Source: Bacteroidales bacterium
Lineage (GTDB): Bacteria; Bacteroidota; Bacteroidia; Bacteroidales; P3
Reading direction: 5' to 3'
Assembly (NCBI GenBank): GCA_900771365.1
Contig: CAAGNU010000335.1
Location: 1-28,713 of the forward strand
DNA: 28,713 nucleotides
This document shows positions 1-7,729 of this stretch, piece by piece (position 1 is the stretch's first letter; every line of letters begins with the position of its first letter). The translations under genes were made by a program, and so were the position numbers. The notes under the pieces were generated by a model that saw only the letters and a program-made list of their open reading frames with translations, made no database searches and was not told the origin of the DNA.

Positions 1-96
1 AATCTTTTGGCAAAGAGACGAAAAATTTCTGACATAACAAAATGATTAACACTATTTTAATTTATAGAACTCCCCTAAAGTATAAGCCAGAAAAAT

Positions 97-2157
97 ATGC
101 CTAAGTATCTGTTCACTAGTGATTTGAGAATATCACAACTTGATTCTAGAATCAAAGAGGTTGCAACATATGTCCAGCAAGGGAGTAATTTATCTGATAT
201 TACAGATAAATCTGACAATAATAATGCTACAACATTAGCATCATATTTCTGTCTATATTCCGATTCTGAAGTATGTAAACGAGCTGCGGATGACCCTAAA
301 ATTGCTATTAGAAACTTCATATTAAAATTTCAATTTCCGAACACAAGGACATCCTCGTCACTCAAAGATTGCTTAGATGAAAAAGTAAAATTAGCTCCAT
401 TCAGAGTAATAGTGTCATTATTACATTTTATGGCATCAAAAGAACATGGGTATAGCCAACTTTCTTTTGATGAAATATTATGGTTTATATTTTGTGATGA
501 AGCAATCTATACTAACCCTCATATTGATTATAATGAATTACACAATAGAATTTCCGTTCATAGAGCACATTCAACATCATTAACAGATAAAATTGAGGGT
601 AAATTAGAATGGAACCAATATGACCGCCAATTCCGAGAATTACTAAAGATTTTGCCATATGCTAGTGAATGCTTTGTCGTAAAAAACAAAGAAATTCATT
701 TTTCGATGAAGTCACAAGCATTCGCAGAAGATATTTTATTTGTCAATGAAATATTGAATTACAAATTCTTGTGGTATCCATCAAGCACAAATAATTTCCA
801 ATTAGCCCAACAAGAATATAACAGTTTTTTAGACATTATGAATACTCCTTATCAAGTCATTGATTTATCATCATTATCTCCCCAAAAGAAATATTCAGAA
901 AATGCTCCGATTCAACCCACAGATAAGAACGTGGCATATTCGCTTCAAGATTATGAATATATGGCTGCCATCAAGGCCAAGCCATTCCTTATTCTGGGAG
1001 GCTTTTCGGGTACAGGTAAGAGTTTGGCGGTAAAGAGACTTGCCTTTTCTGCTTGCCCGGCAGATGGCTCACTGAATTTGTCAGAGACTTCACCGGGGAA
1101 CTATCTGTTGATAAGTGTGAAGCCCAATTGGCATGATGCCACAGACCTTACGGGCTTCCGTTCGTCGGTGAACAACAACTATTATGTCACCGACTTTATG
1201 CGTTTCTTAGTCAAGGCCATGCACCATTCTGATGTTCCTTTTTTCGTGTGCCTTGACGAAATGAATTTGGCTCCTGTGGAGGAATATTTTTCTGACTTTT
1301 TGAGCGTGATAGAGTCGCGCAAGAGAAAGGCAAATGGCGAGGTGGTGACGGATGCCCTTGTGCCAGCCAGCGTGTTCAACGACACCTACGCTGCCGACTT
1401 TAACATTTTTATGAGCCTTGGTCTTGAGACGAGAGTCACTTCCGACGAGTATGAGGCCATGGATGAGGAGCATAGGGCAGAGGCGTTTGTCCGCCAAGAT
1501 ATTGTGGATGAACTGAAGCGTGAAGGCCTGACCATTCCGCAGAACGTGATTGTTGTCGGCACGGTGAATATGGACGACACGACAAACACATTCTCGCGTA
1601 AGGTAATAGACCGTGCTATGACATTTGAAACCATTGTGGGCAATTTTGATGAATCATATTTTAATAATGATGTCAGACTTAACTATGTTAAGAATCCGCG
1701 TAAATGGGATCTATTCCGAAGCGATGAGGTGAACGCACAAGAGATGGTCAAAGAGAGATTTGGGTTGGATGATAGCGATAGAATGAATATAATTGGGTTC
1801 ATCAATGGTATCAATGAGGATTTGGAAGGTACGCCTTTTAAAATCAGCTATCGTATTTTGAATGAGACCGTGCTGCTTTATCGTGCCAAGAAAGAAATAG
1901 AGCGAATGATGAAGGATGACGGAGGCTTTGAGGCAGGTGTGGAGTTCAAGGCAGACCTTGACACTGTATTTGACGACATATTGATGCAGAAGGTGCTGCC
2001 ACGCATAGAGGGCGACAGCGAGAAATGCCGTAAGTGTTTGGAAGCCTTGAAAAACAGAGCCGTCGTGAATGGGTGGCAGAAGAGCGCGGAAAAGATTCAA
2101 TTTATGATTGACCGCTTTGGTAGCGATGGCAGCGGATTCACTTCGTTCTGGAACTAA
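97..2157 (+). CDS. McrB-like AAA+ GTPase subunit of a type IV (McrBC-like) restriction system
   Basis: The 686-residue product carries the McrB-type motor domain. The P-loop GFSGTGKS is at residues 302-309. The Walker B and McrB signature, with DEMNLAPVEEYF, starts at D387-E388. The sensor segment TVNMDDTTNTFSRKVIDRA spans about 489-507. In McrBC systems this motor hydrolyses GTP, binds modified or foreign DNA through its N-terminal domain, and drives the nuclease partner. Residues 1-285 match no family I can name and should be the recognition domain by analogy. DNA for this part is clearly AT-richer than the motor part, with a change near base 955, which suggests a domain swap. The partner gene starts 6 bases after the stop, so the two form an operon. 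No SD or clear promoter is visible in the 96 bases upstream. The motor assignment is firm; the DNA target is unknown. Confidence 0.88.
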   Translation: MPKYLFTSDLRISQLDSRIKEVATYVQQGSNLSDITDKSDNNNATTLASYFCLYSDSEVCKRAADDPKIAIRNFILKFQFPNTRTSSSLKDCLDEKVKLAPFRVIVSLLHFMASKEHGYSQLSFDEILWFIFCDEAIYTNPHIDYNELHNRISVHRAHSTSLTDKIEGKLEWNQYDRQFRELLKILPYASECFVVKNKEIHFSMKSQAFAEDILFVNEILNYKFLWYPSSTNNFQLAQQEYNSFLDIMNTPYQVIDLSSLSPQKKYSENAPIQPTDKNVAYSLQDYEYMAAIKAKPFLILGGFSGTGKSLAVKRLAFSACPADGSLNLSETSPGNYLLISVKPNWHDATDLTGFRSSVNNNYYVTDFMRFLVKAMHHSDVPFFVCLDEMNLAPVEEYFSDFLSVIESRKRKANGEVVTDALVPASVFNDTYAADFNIFMSLGLETRVTSDEYEAMDEEHRAEAFVRQDIVDELKREGLTIPQNVIVVGTVNMDDTTNTFSRKVIDRAMTFETIVGNFDESYFNNDVRLNYVKNPRKWDLFRSDEVNAQEMVKERFGLDDSDRMNIIGFINGINEDLEGTPFKISYRILNETVLLYRAKKEIERMMKDDGGFEAGVEFKADLDTVFDDILMQKVLPRIEGDSEKCRKCLEALKNRAVVNGWQKSAEKIQFMIDRFGSDGSGFTSFWN

Positions 2158-2163
2158 TCTATT

Positions 2164-4473
2164 ATGGACGTCCTTATCTTTGACTGCGAAGCATACACGC
2201 TGACTATCAGCACAGCATCGATAGATGCTGCATGGACACGTTTTGAGCGACGTGTCAATGAGGAGGCTATGAGCTACTGTGACTATAGGTCGAGCTGTGA
2301 GGGCCTCTTATCGCTTAACAAGCGTCAAGGGGAGAAGAAAGGCGTGGAACGCCAAAATGAGGAGCCATGCAAAGAATGGAAAGAGCTATGGCCAGTGATG
2401 TTTGAGACGTGCGAATACCAATTCGCAGTTGCGTTCAAGTCGGTCAATGATGCGTATGATAAGAAGAACGAGCCCTTTGTGCGGCATCAGATGAAGAGCG
2501 TAGGGGAGGGTTTCCATTTCTATCCGAACAGCGAGCATTCGGGAATCCTTGTGGGTACAATCAACTTTTTGAACTCGCCAGGCAAATTTCTCTTTGCTTT
2601 TGAATACATAGATGCCGGAGGCGATATTCGGCAGGAGTCGTTGGAGCTGTATGTGGCTTCGCCCAAGTTGGACACCAAGAACGACTTGGCGCAGATAATG
2701 GCTTTGATACATCAAGAGTATGAGAATTACGTATTTGAATATCTTACGCTCACATTCAGTAGTTTTGCACTTGATCGTTCAGAGCGCAACAATAAGATAA
2801 TTTGGCTGAGTATCTTCAAGTCTGTAGTGGATGAGTATTTTGGAAACGTGAAATTCATCATGTCGCGGCCCAATAACAAGCCAATACGAAGGACGCTTTA
2901 TTCACACCCAGAAAAGATAAGGCGATGGACACCACAGGAAGAGGAACGCTACAAGTCGATGGGCAGTGATGCCGAAAGGCAATACTACAGGCATGAACTG
3001 ATAGAGAACACAGTAAACACACGAGAGAACCGATTTGTGAAATACTCGTTACATGTGTTAGGCAAGAAGTTCAACGAGGTGTTTGGTGAGATGCGCGGAC
3101 TCTATGCGGACATGGACGATAATGAGAAGGTGCTGCTGGACAGTTACAGCAAGACATTCCGTAAGTTGGAGTCGGATGCCTTCTTTAAGAAAGTAGGCAG
3201 CTTTGAGGGCTTTAGACAGGAGAGTGCTGTGCTGCAACAACGGACGGGCTACAGCCAAATATATAAGGCTTGGCTGATGCTGAAGAACAGTTTGGAACTG
3301 GTGGACGGCAAGACGGATATCGGTGTGAAAAAGATATGGGAGCTGTACGAGATATGGTGTTTCTTGGTGATGAAACGACTGATAGCAAAAGTGCTCGACA
3401 TAGATCTCGATAATCCAGAAGGACATATTAGAGAGGATAAGAGCGAAATGCTCAACACTATAGTGCAGAGTGGAATGGCTCACTGTATCGAGTATGACAA
3501 TGTGAAGAATGGGGATATAGTGAGGCTGGAATATCAACATACTTACAGCCGAAGAACAGATGAGTTTAAAACAATGACGACAGAACAGCGTCCAGACATT
3601 GTTGTGACAATCGAACGAGGGAACAAATTTGTGCTGACATATCTTTATGATGCCAAATACAGGGTACAGGATGATCAGACAGATGCTGAGATAGATGAAG
3701 GTGTCGATATAGATATGGCTGACTATCCTGTTGTGGATGCCATCAATCAGATGCACCGATATCGTGATGCCATATACTATGCGATGAAAGCTGATGAGAG
3801 ACCTCAAGGCAAGGAGGTGATAGGCGGATATATCCTTTTCCCCGGCAGGACAATGGGCGATGCTATCAAGGATAGGTATTTCTACAAGAGCATAAAGTCG
3901 GTAAATATCGGGGCTTTCCCTTTGCTGCCAGCTGGCAAGGATCACGGTGGCGATTTGGTAGAGTGCGACTTGCTGGAGCAGCACTTGCGTGAGATATTGG
4001 TGGAAAACAGCACCTATGAGCAACTAAAGGACAGCGTGCCTCAGAAGGGTCTGCACTATTCGTTAAGGCCAGAGGATAAAGATAGTTTGGTGTTGGTGGG
4101 CTATGCGAGGAAAGGTGACAAAGAGCGGTTTCTGGCAAATAAGATGTACTATGTTCGTGCAGAGTTTGAGAGTGGGTCGTTGAGGCTGAGGCCGGGTTTT
4201 GAATGGGCAAGATATTTGTTATTGCATGATGCGAATAATACGACAAGAGAGGTGTACGAGCTCGATGAAAAAGGGACAAGAGTCGTGTCCAAAGAAAGTC
4301 TCCGAAAGCTTGGCTTTACTCCGGAACATGATTGGTATATGGTATTTGATATTCTTGATTCTAAACCTATAATCATGTTTGATAAAGATATTCCTCTTCA
4401 GTATGTAAAGAAGAAATATAACCCTTATTTTATAACTCTTTCTGAGATGATGACACATGACCTGTCAGAATGA
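2164..4473 (+). CDS. McrC-like DUF2357 / PD-(D/E)xK nuclease partner
   Basis: This 769-residue protein follows the McrB-like gene by 6 bases. Its N-terminal half looks like the DUF2357 family. The second half has the PDDEXK_7 (DUF524) pattern: a conserved helix WELYEIW around 392-398, then RPD (D478) and the catalytic D-A-K triplet at D496-A-K498. This arrangement is common for the nuclease partner of McrB-type motors and differs from classical E. coli McrC in being much longer. The role inferred is cleavage of DNA recognised by the upstream motor. Residues from about 560 to the end form an extra C-terminal region I cannot assign; it could help read the substrate or contact the motor. No terminator is visible downstream. 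Confidence 0.85.
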   Translation: MDVLIFDCEAYTLTISTASIDAAWTRFERRVNEEAMSYCDYRSSCEGLLSLNKRQGEKKGVERQNEEPCKEWKELWPVMFETCEYQFAVAFKSVNDAYDKKNEPFVRHQMKSVGEGFHFYPNSEHSGILVGTINFLNSPGKFLFAFEYIDAGGDIRQESLELYVASPKLDTKNDLAQIMALIHQEYENYVFEYLTLTFSSFALDRSERNNKIIWLSIFKSVVDEYFGNVKFIMSRPNNKPIRRTLYSHPEKIRRWTPQEEERYKSMGSDAERQYYRHELIENTVNTRENRFVKYSLHVLGKKFNEVFGEMRGLYADMDDNEKVLLDSYSKTFRKLESDAFFKKVGSFEGFRQESAVLQQRTGYSQIYKAWLMLKNSLELVDGKTDIGVKKIWELYEIWCFLVMKRLIAKVLDIDLDNPEGHIREDKSEMLNTIVQSGMAHCIEYDNVKNGDIVRLEYQHTYSRRTDEFKTMTTEQRPDIVVTIERGNKFVLTYLYDAKYRVQDDQTDAEIDEGVDIDMADYPVVDAINQMHRYRDAIYYAMKADERPQGKEVIGGYILFPGRTMGDAIKDRYFYKSIKSVNIGAFPLLPAGKDHGGDLVECDLLEQHLREILVENSTYEQLKDSVPQKGLHYSLRPEDKDSLVLVGYARKGDKERFLANKMYYVRAEFESGSLRLRPGFEWARYLLLHDANNTTREVYELDEKGTRVVSKESLRKLGFTPEHDWYMVFDILDSKPIIMFDKDIPLQYVKKKYNPYFITLSEMMTHDLSE

Positions 4474-4811
4474 AGTGAGTGTGATGGCTGGTGTCTTGAA
4501 AGTAACAAAGTGACAAAGTGAAATGCTTTGTTTCTGAATTATTGTCATTTTTTTTGATGGGGCATGTGACTCGGTACAGCTCCTACTTTGTAGGGAAAGG
4601 GGTGATTTGATGTCATGCTGTTGCTGAGGGTTTCGGCGGGGTGGCTTGAAAATACCACATCGCCGAAAGGGGTCGGTCCGAGGCTGTGGTTTGGCAGAAG
4701 GGGTGGGACGGCATGGGGGTGTAGGAGTTTGGCGATTTTTTTATTGGCGTGGGCAATATTGCGGCGGGTTCTGCGTTATGGAGGTATTGTTTTAGAAAAA
4801 AAATTTTTATT
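4474..4811. other. Gene-free stretch between restriction module and small membrane protein
   Basis: No convincing gene is present. An open frame runs through the second half but shows no protein-like character and overlaps the real membrane-protein gene in another frame. A short CCTAC-TTT-GTAGG hairpin lies near 4590. The left end has a short repeat of ACAAAGTG. No standard terminator for the restriction operon and no good TAnnTTTG box were found. Confidence 0.5.
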
Positions 4812-5054
4812 ATGGGATTTATTGTCAGTATTCTTGTTGGCGCTCTGGCTGGCTATCTGGCCGGCAAGCTTATGGAGGGCGCAGGCTTCGGCTTCTTGGT
4901 GAATATGCTCGTGGGCATGGTTGGCGGTTTTCTGGGCGGCAACGTGCTCGGCTGGATAGGCATTGATTGGGGCGGCACGTTCATCGGCACGCTTGTTACG
5001 GCTGTTATCGGCTCCTGCCTGCTGTTGTGGATTATCTCGCTGATTAGGAAGTAG
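4812..5054 (+). CDS. GlsB/YeaQ/YmgE-family small membrane protein
   Basis: The 80-residue product is almost entirely hydrophobic and glycine-rich, with three membrane segments (about 2-20, 27-48 and 55-77) and a short basic end, SLIRK. The repeated small-residue pattern GALAGYLAGKL then GMVGGFLGGNVLG is typical of the GlsB/YeaQ/YmgE (transglycosylase-associated) family, often linked to stress in other bacteria. Its biochemical role is unknown. I chose the start at 4812 because the sequence before it in the same frame is polar and unlike the family, and family members start with M-x-F/I just before the first helix. It stands alone between the restriction module and rplU. Confidence 0.85.
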   Translation: MGFIVSILVGALAGYLAGKLMEGAGFGFLVNMLVGMVGGFLGGNVLGWIGIDWGGTFIGTLVTAVIGSCLLLWIISLIRK

Positions 5055-5253
5055 CTCTCTCTCTGTCGGCTCTTGTTGTCGGCTGTCCTCTGCCTTTCCC
5101 TCTTGCGGAGGGCGGAGGAGGTGTTTTGTGCGGGTGCGCAGGCCTGTTTTCGCGGTATGGTGAAGGGTGTTTGGGGTGCGCGATAGGGCAGGGGCGCGGG
5201 ATGAAAAATATTTTGCTGATAATGTGTGAGTTAGAAAGAAATTTAAGAAAATA
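5055..5253. other. Intergenic spacer before the rplU promoter
   Basis: No gene is supported here. The first part is GC-rich and the second AT-rich, merging into the promoter of the ribosomal protein operon. No hairpin with a T-tract is evident for the membrane-protein gene upstream. Confidence 0.45.
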
Positions 5254-5285
5254 TTTGGTGGAATGAAAAAAAAGTCGTAACTTTG
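5254..5285 (+). promoter_or_regulatory. Bacteroidetes-type promoter of rplU-rpmA
   Basis: A -33 TTTG at 5254-5257 and a -7 TAACTTTG at 5278-5285 are separated by 20 bases, which fits the Bacteroidetes consensus TTTG-N19-21-TAnnTTTG. The predicted transcript starts near 5292, giving a leader of about 60 bases. It is the best promoter in the window. Confidence 0.85.
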
Positions 5286-5354
5286 CATTCCATTTGTGAA
5301 CGAGGTGAACCTCGCGAAAATACAGATAATCAACTTAATAAATAAAAAATAGAA

Positions 5355-5663
5355 ATGTACGCAATCGTAGAAATCGCAGGTAAGCAATTCAAGGTCGCTA
5401 AAGATCAGAAGGTCTTCGTCAACCGTCTTCAGAACGAAGAGGGCAGCGAGGTTTCTTTTGACACCGTGATGCTTAAAGACAATGACGGCAATATCCAGGT
5501 TGGTCAACCTTACATTGCTGGTGCTAACGTTAAGGCCACCGTCCTCCGCCACCTCAAGGGCGACAAGGTTCTGGTCTTTAAGAAAATCCGCCGCAAGGGT
5601 TTCCAGAAGATGAACGGTCATCGCGACTATCTGACCCAAATCAAAATCGATAGCATCAATTAA
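5355..5663 (+). CDS. rplU: 50S ribosomal protein L21 (bL21)
   Basis: The 102-residue product has the normal L21 length and its hallmark start MYAIVEIAGKQFKV. The C-terminal part, with KKIRRKGFQKMNGHR, is the conserved rRNA-binding region. It is a structural protein of the large ribosomal subunit, contacting 23S rRNA. rpmA follows 33 bases later, the usual pair. A Bacteroidetes promoter lies upstream; there is no SD, as expected for this phylum. Confidence 0.97.
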   Translation: MYAIVEIAGKQFKVAKDQKVFVNRLQNEEGSEVSFDTVMLKDNDGNIQVGQPYIAGANVKATVLRHLKGDKVLVFKKIRRKGFQKMNGHRDYLTQIKIDSIN

Positions 5664-5696
5664 TCTTAGTGTAAAACCTTTTAAAAACATTATATT

Positions 5697-5960
5697 ATGG
5701 CTCACAAAAAAGGTGTCGGTAGTTCCAGTAACGGTCGTGAATCCGAAAGCAAACGTTTAGGCGTTAAAATCTTCGGCGGTCAGCATTGCGTCGCCGGTAA
5801 CATCATCATCCGTCAGCGTGGCACAGTCCACAATCCCGGTCAGAACGTAGGCATGGGCAAGGACCATACCCTCTATGCACTGGTTGACGGTACTGTTCAG
5901 TTCAAGAGAGGCCAGAAGGACCGCTCATACGTCTCCGTTATCCCTGAGACAGCTGAATAA
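5697..5960 (+). CDS. rpmA: 50S ribosomal protein L27 (bL27)
   Basis: The 87-residue product begins MAHKKGVGSSSNGRESESKR, the diagnostic L27 N-terminus whose tail reaches toward the peptidyl-transferase centre. The motif GNIIIRQRGTVHNPG follows at about 40-55. It is co-transcribed with rplU and followed closely by a strong terminator. No N-terminal extension of the kind cleaved in Firmicutes is present. Confidence 0.97.
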   Translation: MAHKKGVGSSSNGRESESKRLGVKIFGGQHCVAGNIIIRQRGTVHNPGQNVGMGKDHTLYALVDGTVQFKRGQKDRSYVSVIPETAE

Positions 5961-5987
5961 GGACTTTGAGACTTTGAAATGAGAGAA

Positions 5988-6016
5988 GGCACGCCACCAA
6001 ACGGCGTGCCTTTTTT
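5988..6016 (+). terminator. Intrinsic terminator of rplU-rpmA
   Basis: A perfect 8-bp stem GGCACGCC/GGCGTGCC with a 7-base loop is followed at once by six T residues, 28 bases after the rpmA stop codon. Confidence 0.93.
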
Positions 6017-6244
6017 AGCCCATCAAGCATGGTGGCAGCTTGTGTATGGGACTCTTTGTCAGACCCCTGGGGTAAATCACAAATCATGATGATTATCTGC
6101 AATAAACACGAATTGATGGATGATTTCTTGCGCGACAGATAATTATGTTTTGCAACATATACTTATATCGAGTGGTTATTTAGAAGGATGATAGAGGAGT
6201 CGAACGAGTCGAATGAGTCGAATGACGTCTTCTACGGTATGTTG
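6017..6244. other. Gene-free stretch after rpmA with a short 9-bp tandem repeat
   Basis: No gene is supported. Three copies of a 9-bp unit, GAGTCGAAC then GAGTCGAAT twice, lie at 6197-6223. The rest is mixed-composition DNA with no clear promoter box. Confidence 0.6.
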
Positions 6245-6485
6245 TCCACGAGCCTTCCTCACGGACTCCGCCTCTGGCTGGAGGCCAGCACCTGAGTAAC
6301 CGAGGGCATGCGGCCACGCTTGCCCTCGGACAGGATGTTCCCACCTCCCTCTCTGGCTGGAAGCCAGCACCTAATACGCAACATTTCGAAAGCTGAGAGT
6401 CCGAAAGTTTACTTTCGAGACCGAAGCTAAGAAATGTCATCGCAGGTAACACTCGCCCCATCGTCGTACTCATGCTGCCGTGGAC
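6245..6485. other. Palindrome-rich structured segment
   Basis: The outer arms GTCCACG (6245-6251) and CGTGGAC (6479-6485) are complementary and enclose a series of hairpins. Two 22-bp near-identical copies (6273-6294 and 6351-6372, 21 of 22 bases equal) each fold as GCTGG/CCAGC. Between them lies an 8-bp stem CGAGGGCA/TGCCCTCG (6301-6308 with 6321-6328). A nested stem follows: ACATTTC/GAAATGT (6381-6387 with 6431-6437) around GTC/GAC and CGAAAGT/ACTTTCG (6402-6408 with 6411-6417). No protein-like frame explains it. It could encode a structured RNA or be the remnant of a palindromic repeat family. Confidence 0.6.
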
Positions 6486-6537
6486 GAAATCCTATCGGCT
6501 TTTGCCCACGGTTACTATAGGTTATGGCTTCTATATA

Positions 6538-6766
6538 GGGGACTTCTAATTATCCGTGTTAATTCAATATTTTGACAAACACGAGAATATCCAGTGAATA
6601 TTCGAGCATGAATTATCCATGAATCTAATCATAAATTATTATGATATGCGGACTTACTCAGGATGCCACAGGCATTCTTCGCATGAAAAAATTCGTGAAT
6701 AATTCATGGAAATTCATGTAAAAAAACTTATTATCATTAATTTTTTTTGAATTTATAGAGGTCGCC
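6538..6766. mobile_element. MITE-like non-coding element, copy A (229 bp)
   Basis: This copy matches the one at 22394-22620, in the same orientation, with seven substitutions and two single-base indels. The left end GGGGACTTCTA and the reverse complement of the right end, GGCGACCTCTA, agree at 9 of 11 bases, so the ends are imperfect terminal inverted repeats. It is flanked by TATA on both sides (6534-6537 and 6767-6770), a probable 4-bp target duplication. There is no coding capacity. The interior is a chain of hairpins, for example ATCATAA/TTATGAT at 6628-6645 and AGGATGCC-ACA-GGCATTCT near 6659-6677. It presumably moved using a transposase encoded elsewhere. Confidence 0.82.
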
Positions 6767-6770
6767 TATA

Positions 6771-6919
6771 GCTATCTAATAGCAAGTTTTTTTCAACACG
6801 TGGTTATATAGAAGGGGAGGCTGCCGCGGTGTGGTGCTATAATACATGTCAGTTGGCTGCGTTTGCGTAATAAATGGTTTTGCTAAGGGGCAGTCATCTG
6901 TTGTGCTACGGCAATAAAT
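6771..6919. other. Spacer between MITE copy A and the frd terminator
   Basis: No gene or recognisable site was found between the element's right target duplication and the terminator of the minus-strand operon. Confidence 0.5.
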
Positions 6920-6951
6920 AAGAAAGGCGGCCAGGGTGGGCCGCCTTTCTT
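6920..6951 (-). terminator. Intrinsic terminator after frdB
   Basis: A perfect 13-bp stem, AAGAAAGGCGGCC with GGCCGCCTTTCTT, encloses a 6-base loop. Read on the minus strand it lies about 18 bases past the frdB stop and runs into a T-rich stretch. It should end the aspA/nqr/frd transcript. Confidence 0.88.
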
Positions 6952-6969
6952 GTGGTATTGTGGTCAGAA

Positions 6970-7728
6970 CTATTCTTTGCGGTCGCGGCCGAGCAGGGAG
7001 GCAATCCACTGTCGGTTGAGGCGGGCGATGTTCTGACGTTTGATCTGCTTGGGGCATTCTGCTTCGCAGGCGTAGGTGTTGGTGCAGGAGCCGAAGCCGA
7101 GTTCGTCCATCTTGCAGACCATCTTCTTGACGCGGTCGGCAGCTTCAATCTTGCCTTGGGGCAGGAGTGCGAGGTGGCTGACTTTTGCGCCAACGAAGAG
7201 CATTGCGGAGGCGTTCTTACAGGCTGCTACGCAGGCGCCGCATCCGATACATGCGGCTGCGTCCATGGCCTGGTCGGCCTTGTGCTTAGCGACGGGGATG
7301 CTGTTGGCATCAGGCACGCCTCCAGTAGTGGCGCTGATGTAGCCTCCAGCCTGGATGATTTTGTCGAAAGCGGTGCGATCCACGACGAGGTCGCGAATGA
7401 CGGGGAAGGGCTTGGCACGCCAAGGCTCAATCCAGATATCGTCGCCATCATTGAACTTGCGCATGTGAAGCTGGCAGGTTGTGACGCCGTCATCGTTGCC
7501 GTGGGGACGGCCGTTGATGTATAGTCCGCACATGCCGCAGATGCCTTCGCGGCAGTCGTTATCGAAGCAGACGGGGTGAGCGATATTGTCGTTAACGAGC
7601 TGTTCGTTGAGGATGTCGAGCATCTCAAGGAAGGAGCATTCGTCGGATATGTTATCGACGTGGTAGGTCTCGAAGTGGCCCTTGGCGTGGGCGTTTTCTT
7701 GACGCCAGATATGTAATGTGAATTTCAT
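6970..7728 (-). CDS. frdB: Fumarate reductase/succinate dehydrogenase iron-sulfur subunit
   Basis: The 252-residue protein has the three-cluster layout of FrdB/SdhB. The [2Fe-2S] ligands are C59, C64, C67 and C85. The ferredoxin-like cysteines are C160, C163, C166 and C170, then C215, C221 and C225, supplying the [4Fe-4S] and third cluster. It passes electrons between the haem-bearing membrane subunit FrdC and the flavin of FrdA. It starts one base after the frdA stop, so translation is probably coupled. In an anaerobic Bacteroidales the physiological direction is most likely fumarate reduction with menaquinol; sequence alone cannot separate Frd from Sdh. Confidence 0.95.
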   Translation of the reverse strand: MKFTLHIWRQENAHAKGHFETYHVDNISDECSFLEMLDILNEQLVNDNIAHPVCFDNDCREGICGMCGLYINGRPHGNDDGVTTCQLHMRKFNDGDDIWIEPWRAKPFPVIRDLVVDRTAFDKIIQAGGYISATTGGVPDANSIPVAKHKADQAMDAAACIGCGACVAACKNASAMLFVGAKVSHLALLPQGKIEAADRVKKMVCKMDELGFGSCTNTYACEAECPKQIKRQNIARLNRQWIASLLGRDRKE

Positions 7729-7729
7729 A

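Noticed and set aside
4609..4624. Shared word TGTCATGCTGTTGC near 4612 and 22262
   Set aside because: Only 14 bases match with unrelated flanks, which is within chance for this window.
4776..5705. A 309-codon minus-strand frame across the membrane-protein gene and rplU
   Set aside because: It overlaps rplU and the GlsB-like gene, which are certain, and its product is low-complexity with no family likeness.
6176..6473. Minus-strand open frames in the palindrome-rich region
   Set aside because: Several overlapping frames are open only because of GC-rich palindromes; none has a start signal or protein-like composition.
6172..6815. A 16-bp direct repeat (GTGGTTATNTAGAAGG at 6172-6187 and 6800-6815) flanking the palindromes and MITE copy A
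   Set aside because: One 15-of-16 match among all pairs in a 28-kb window is expected by chance, and the flanks do not match further.
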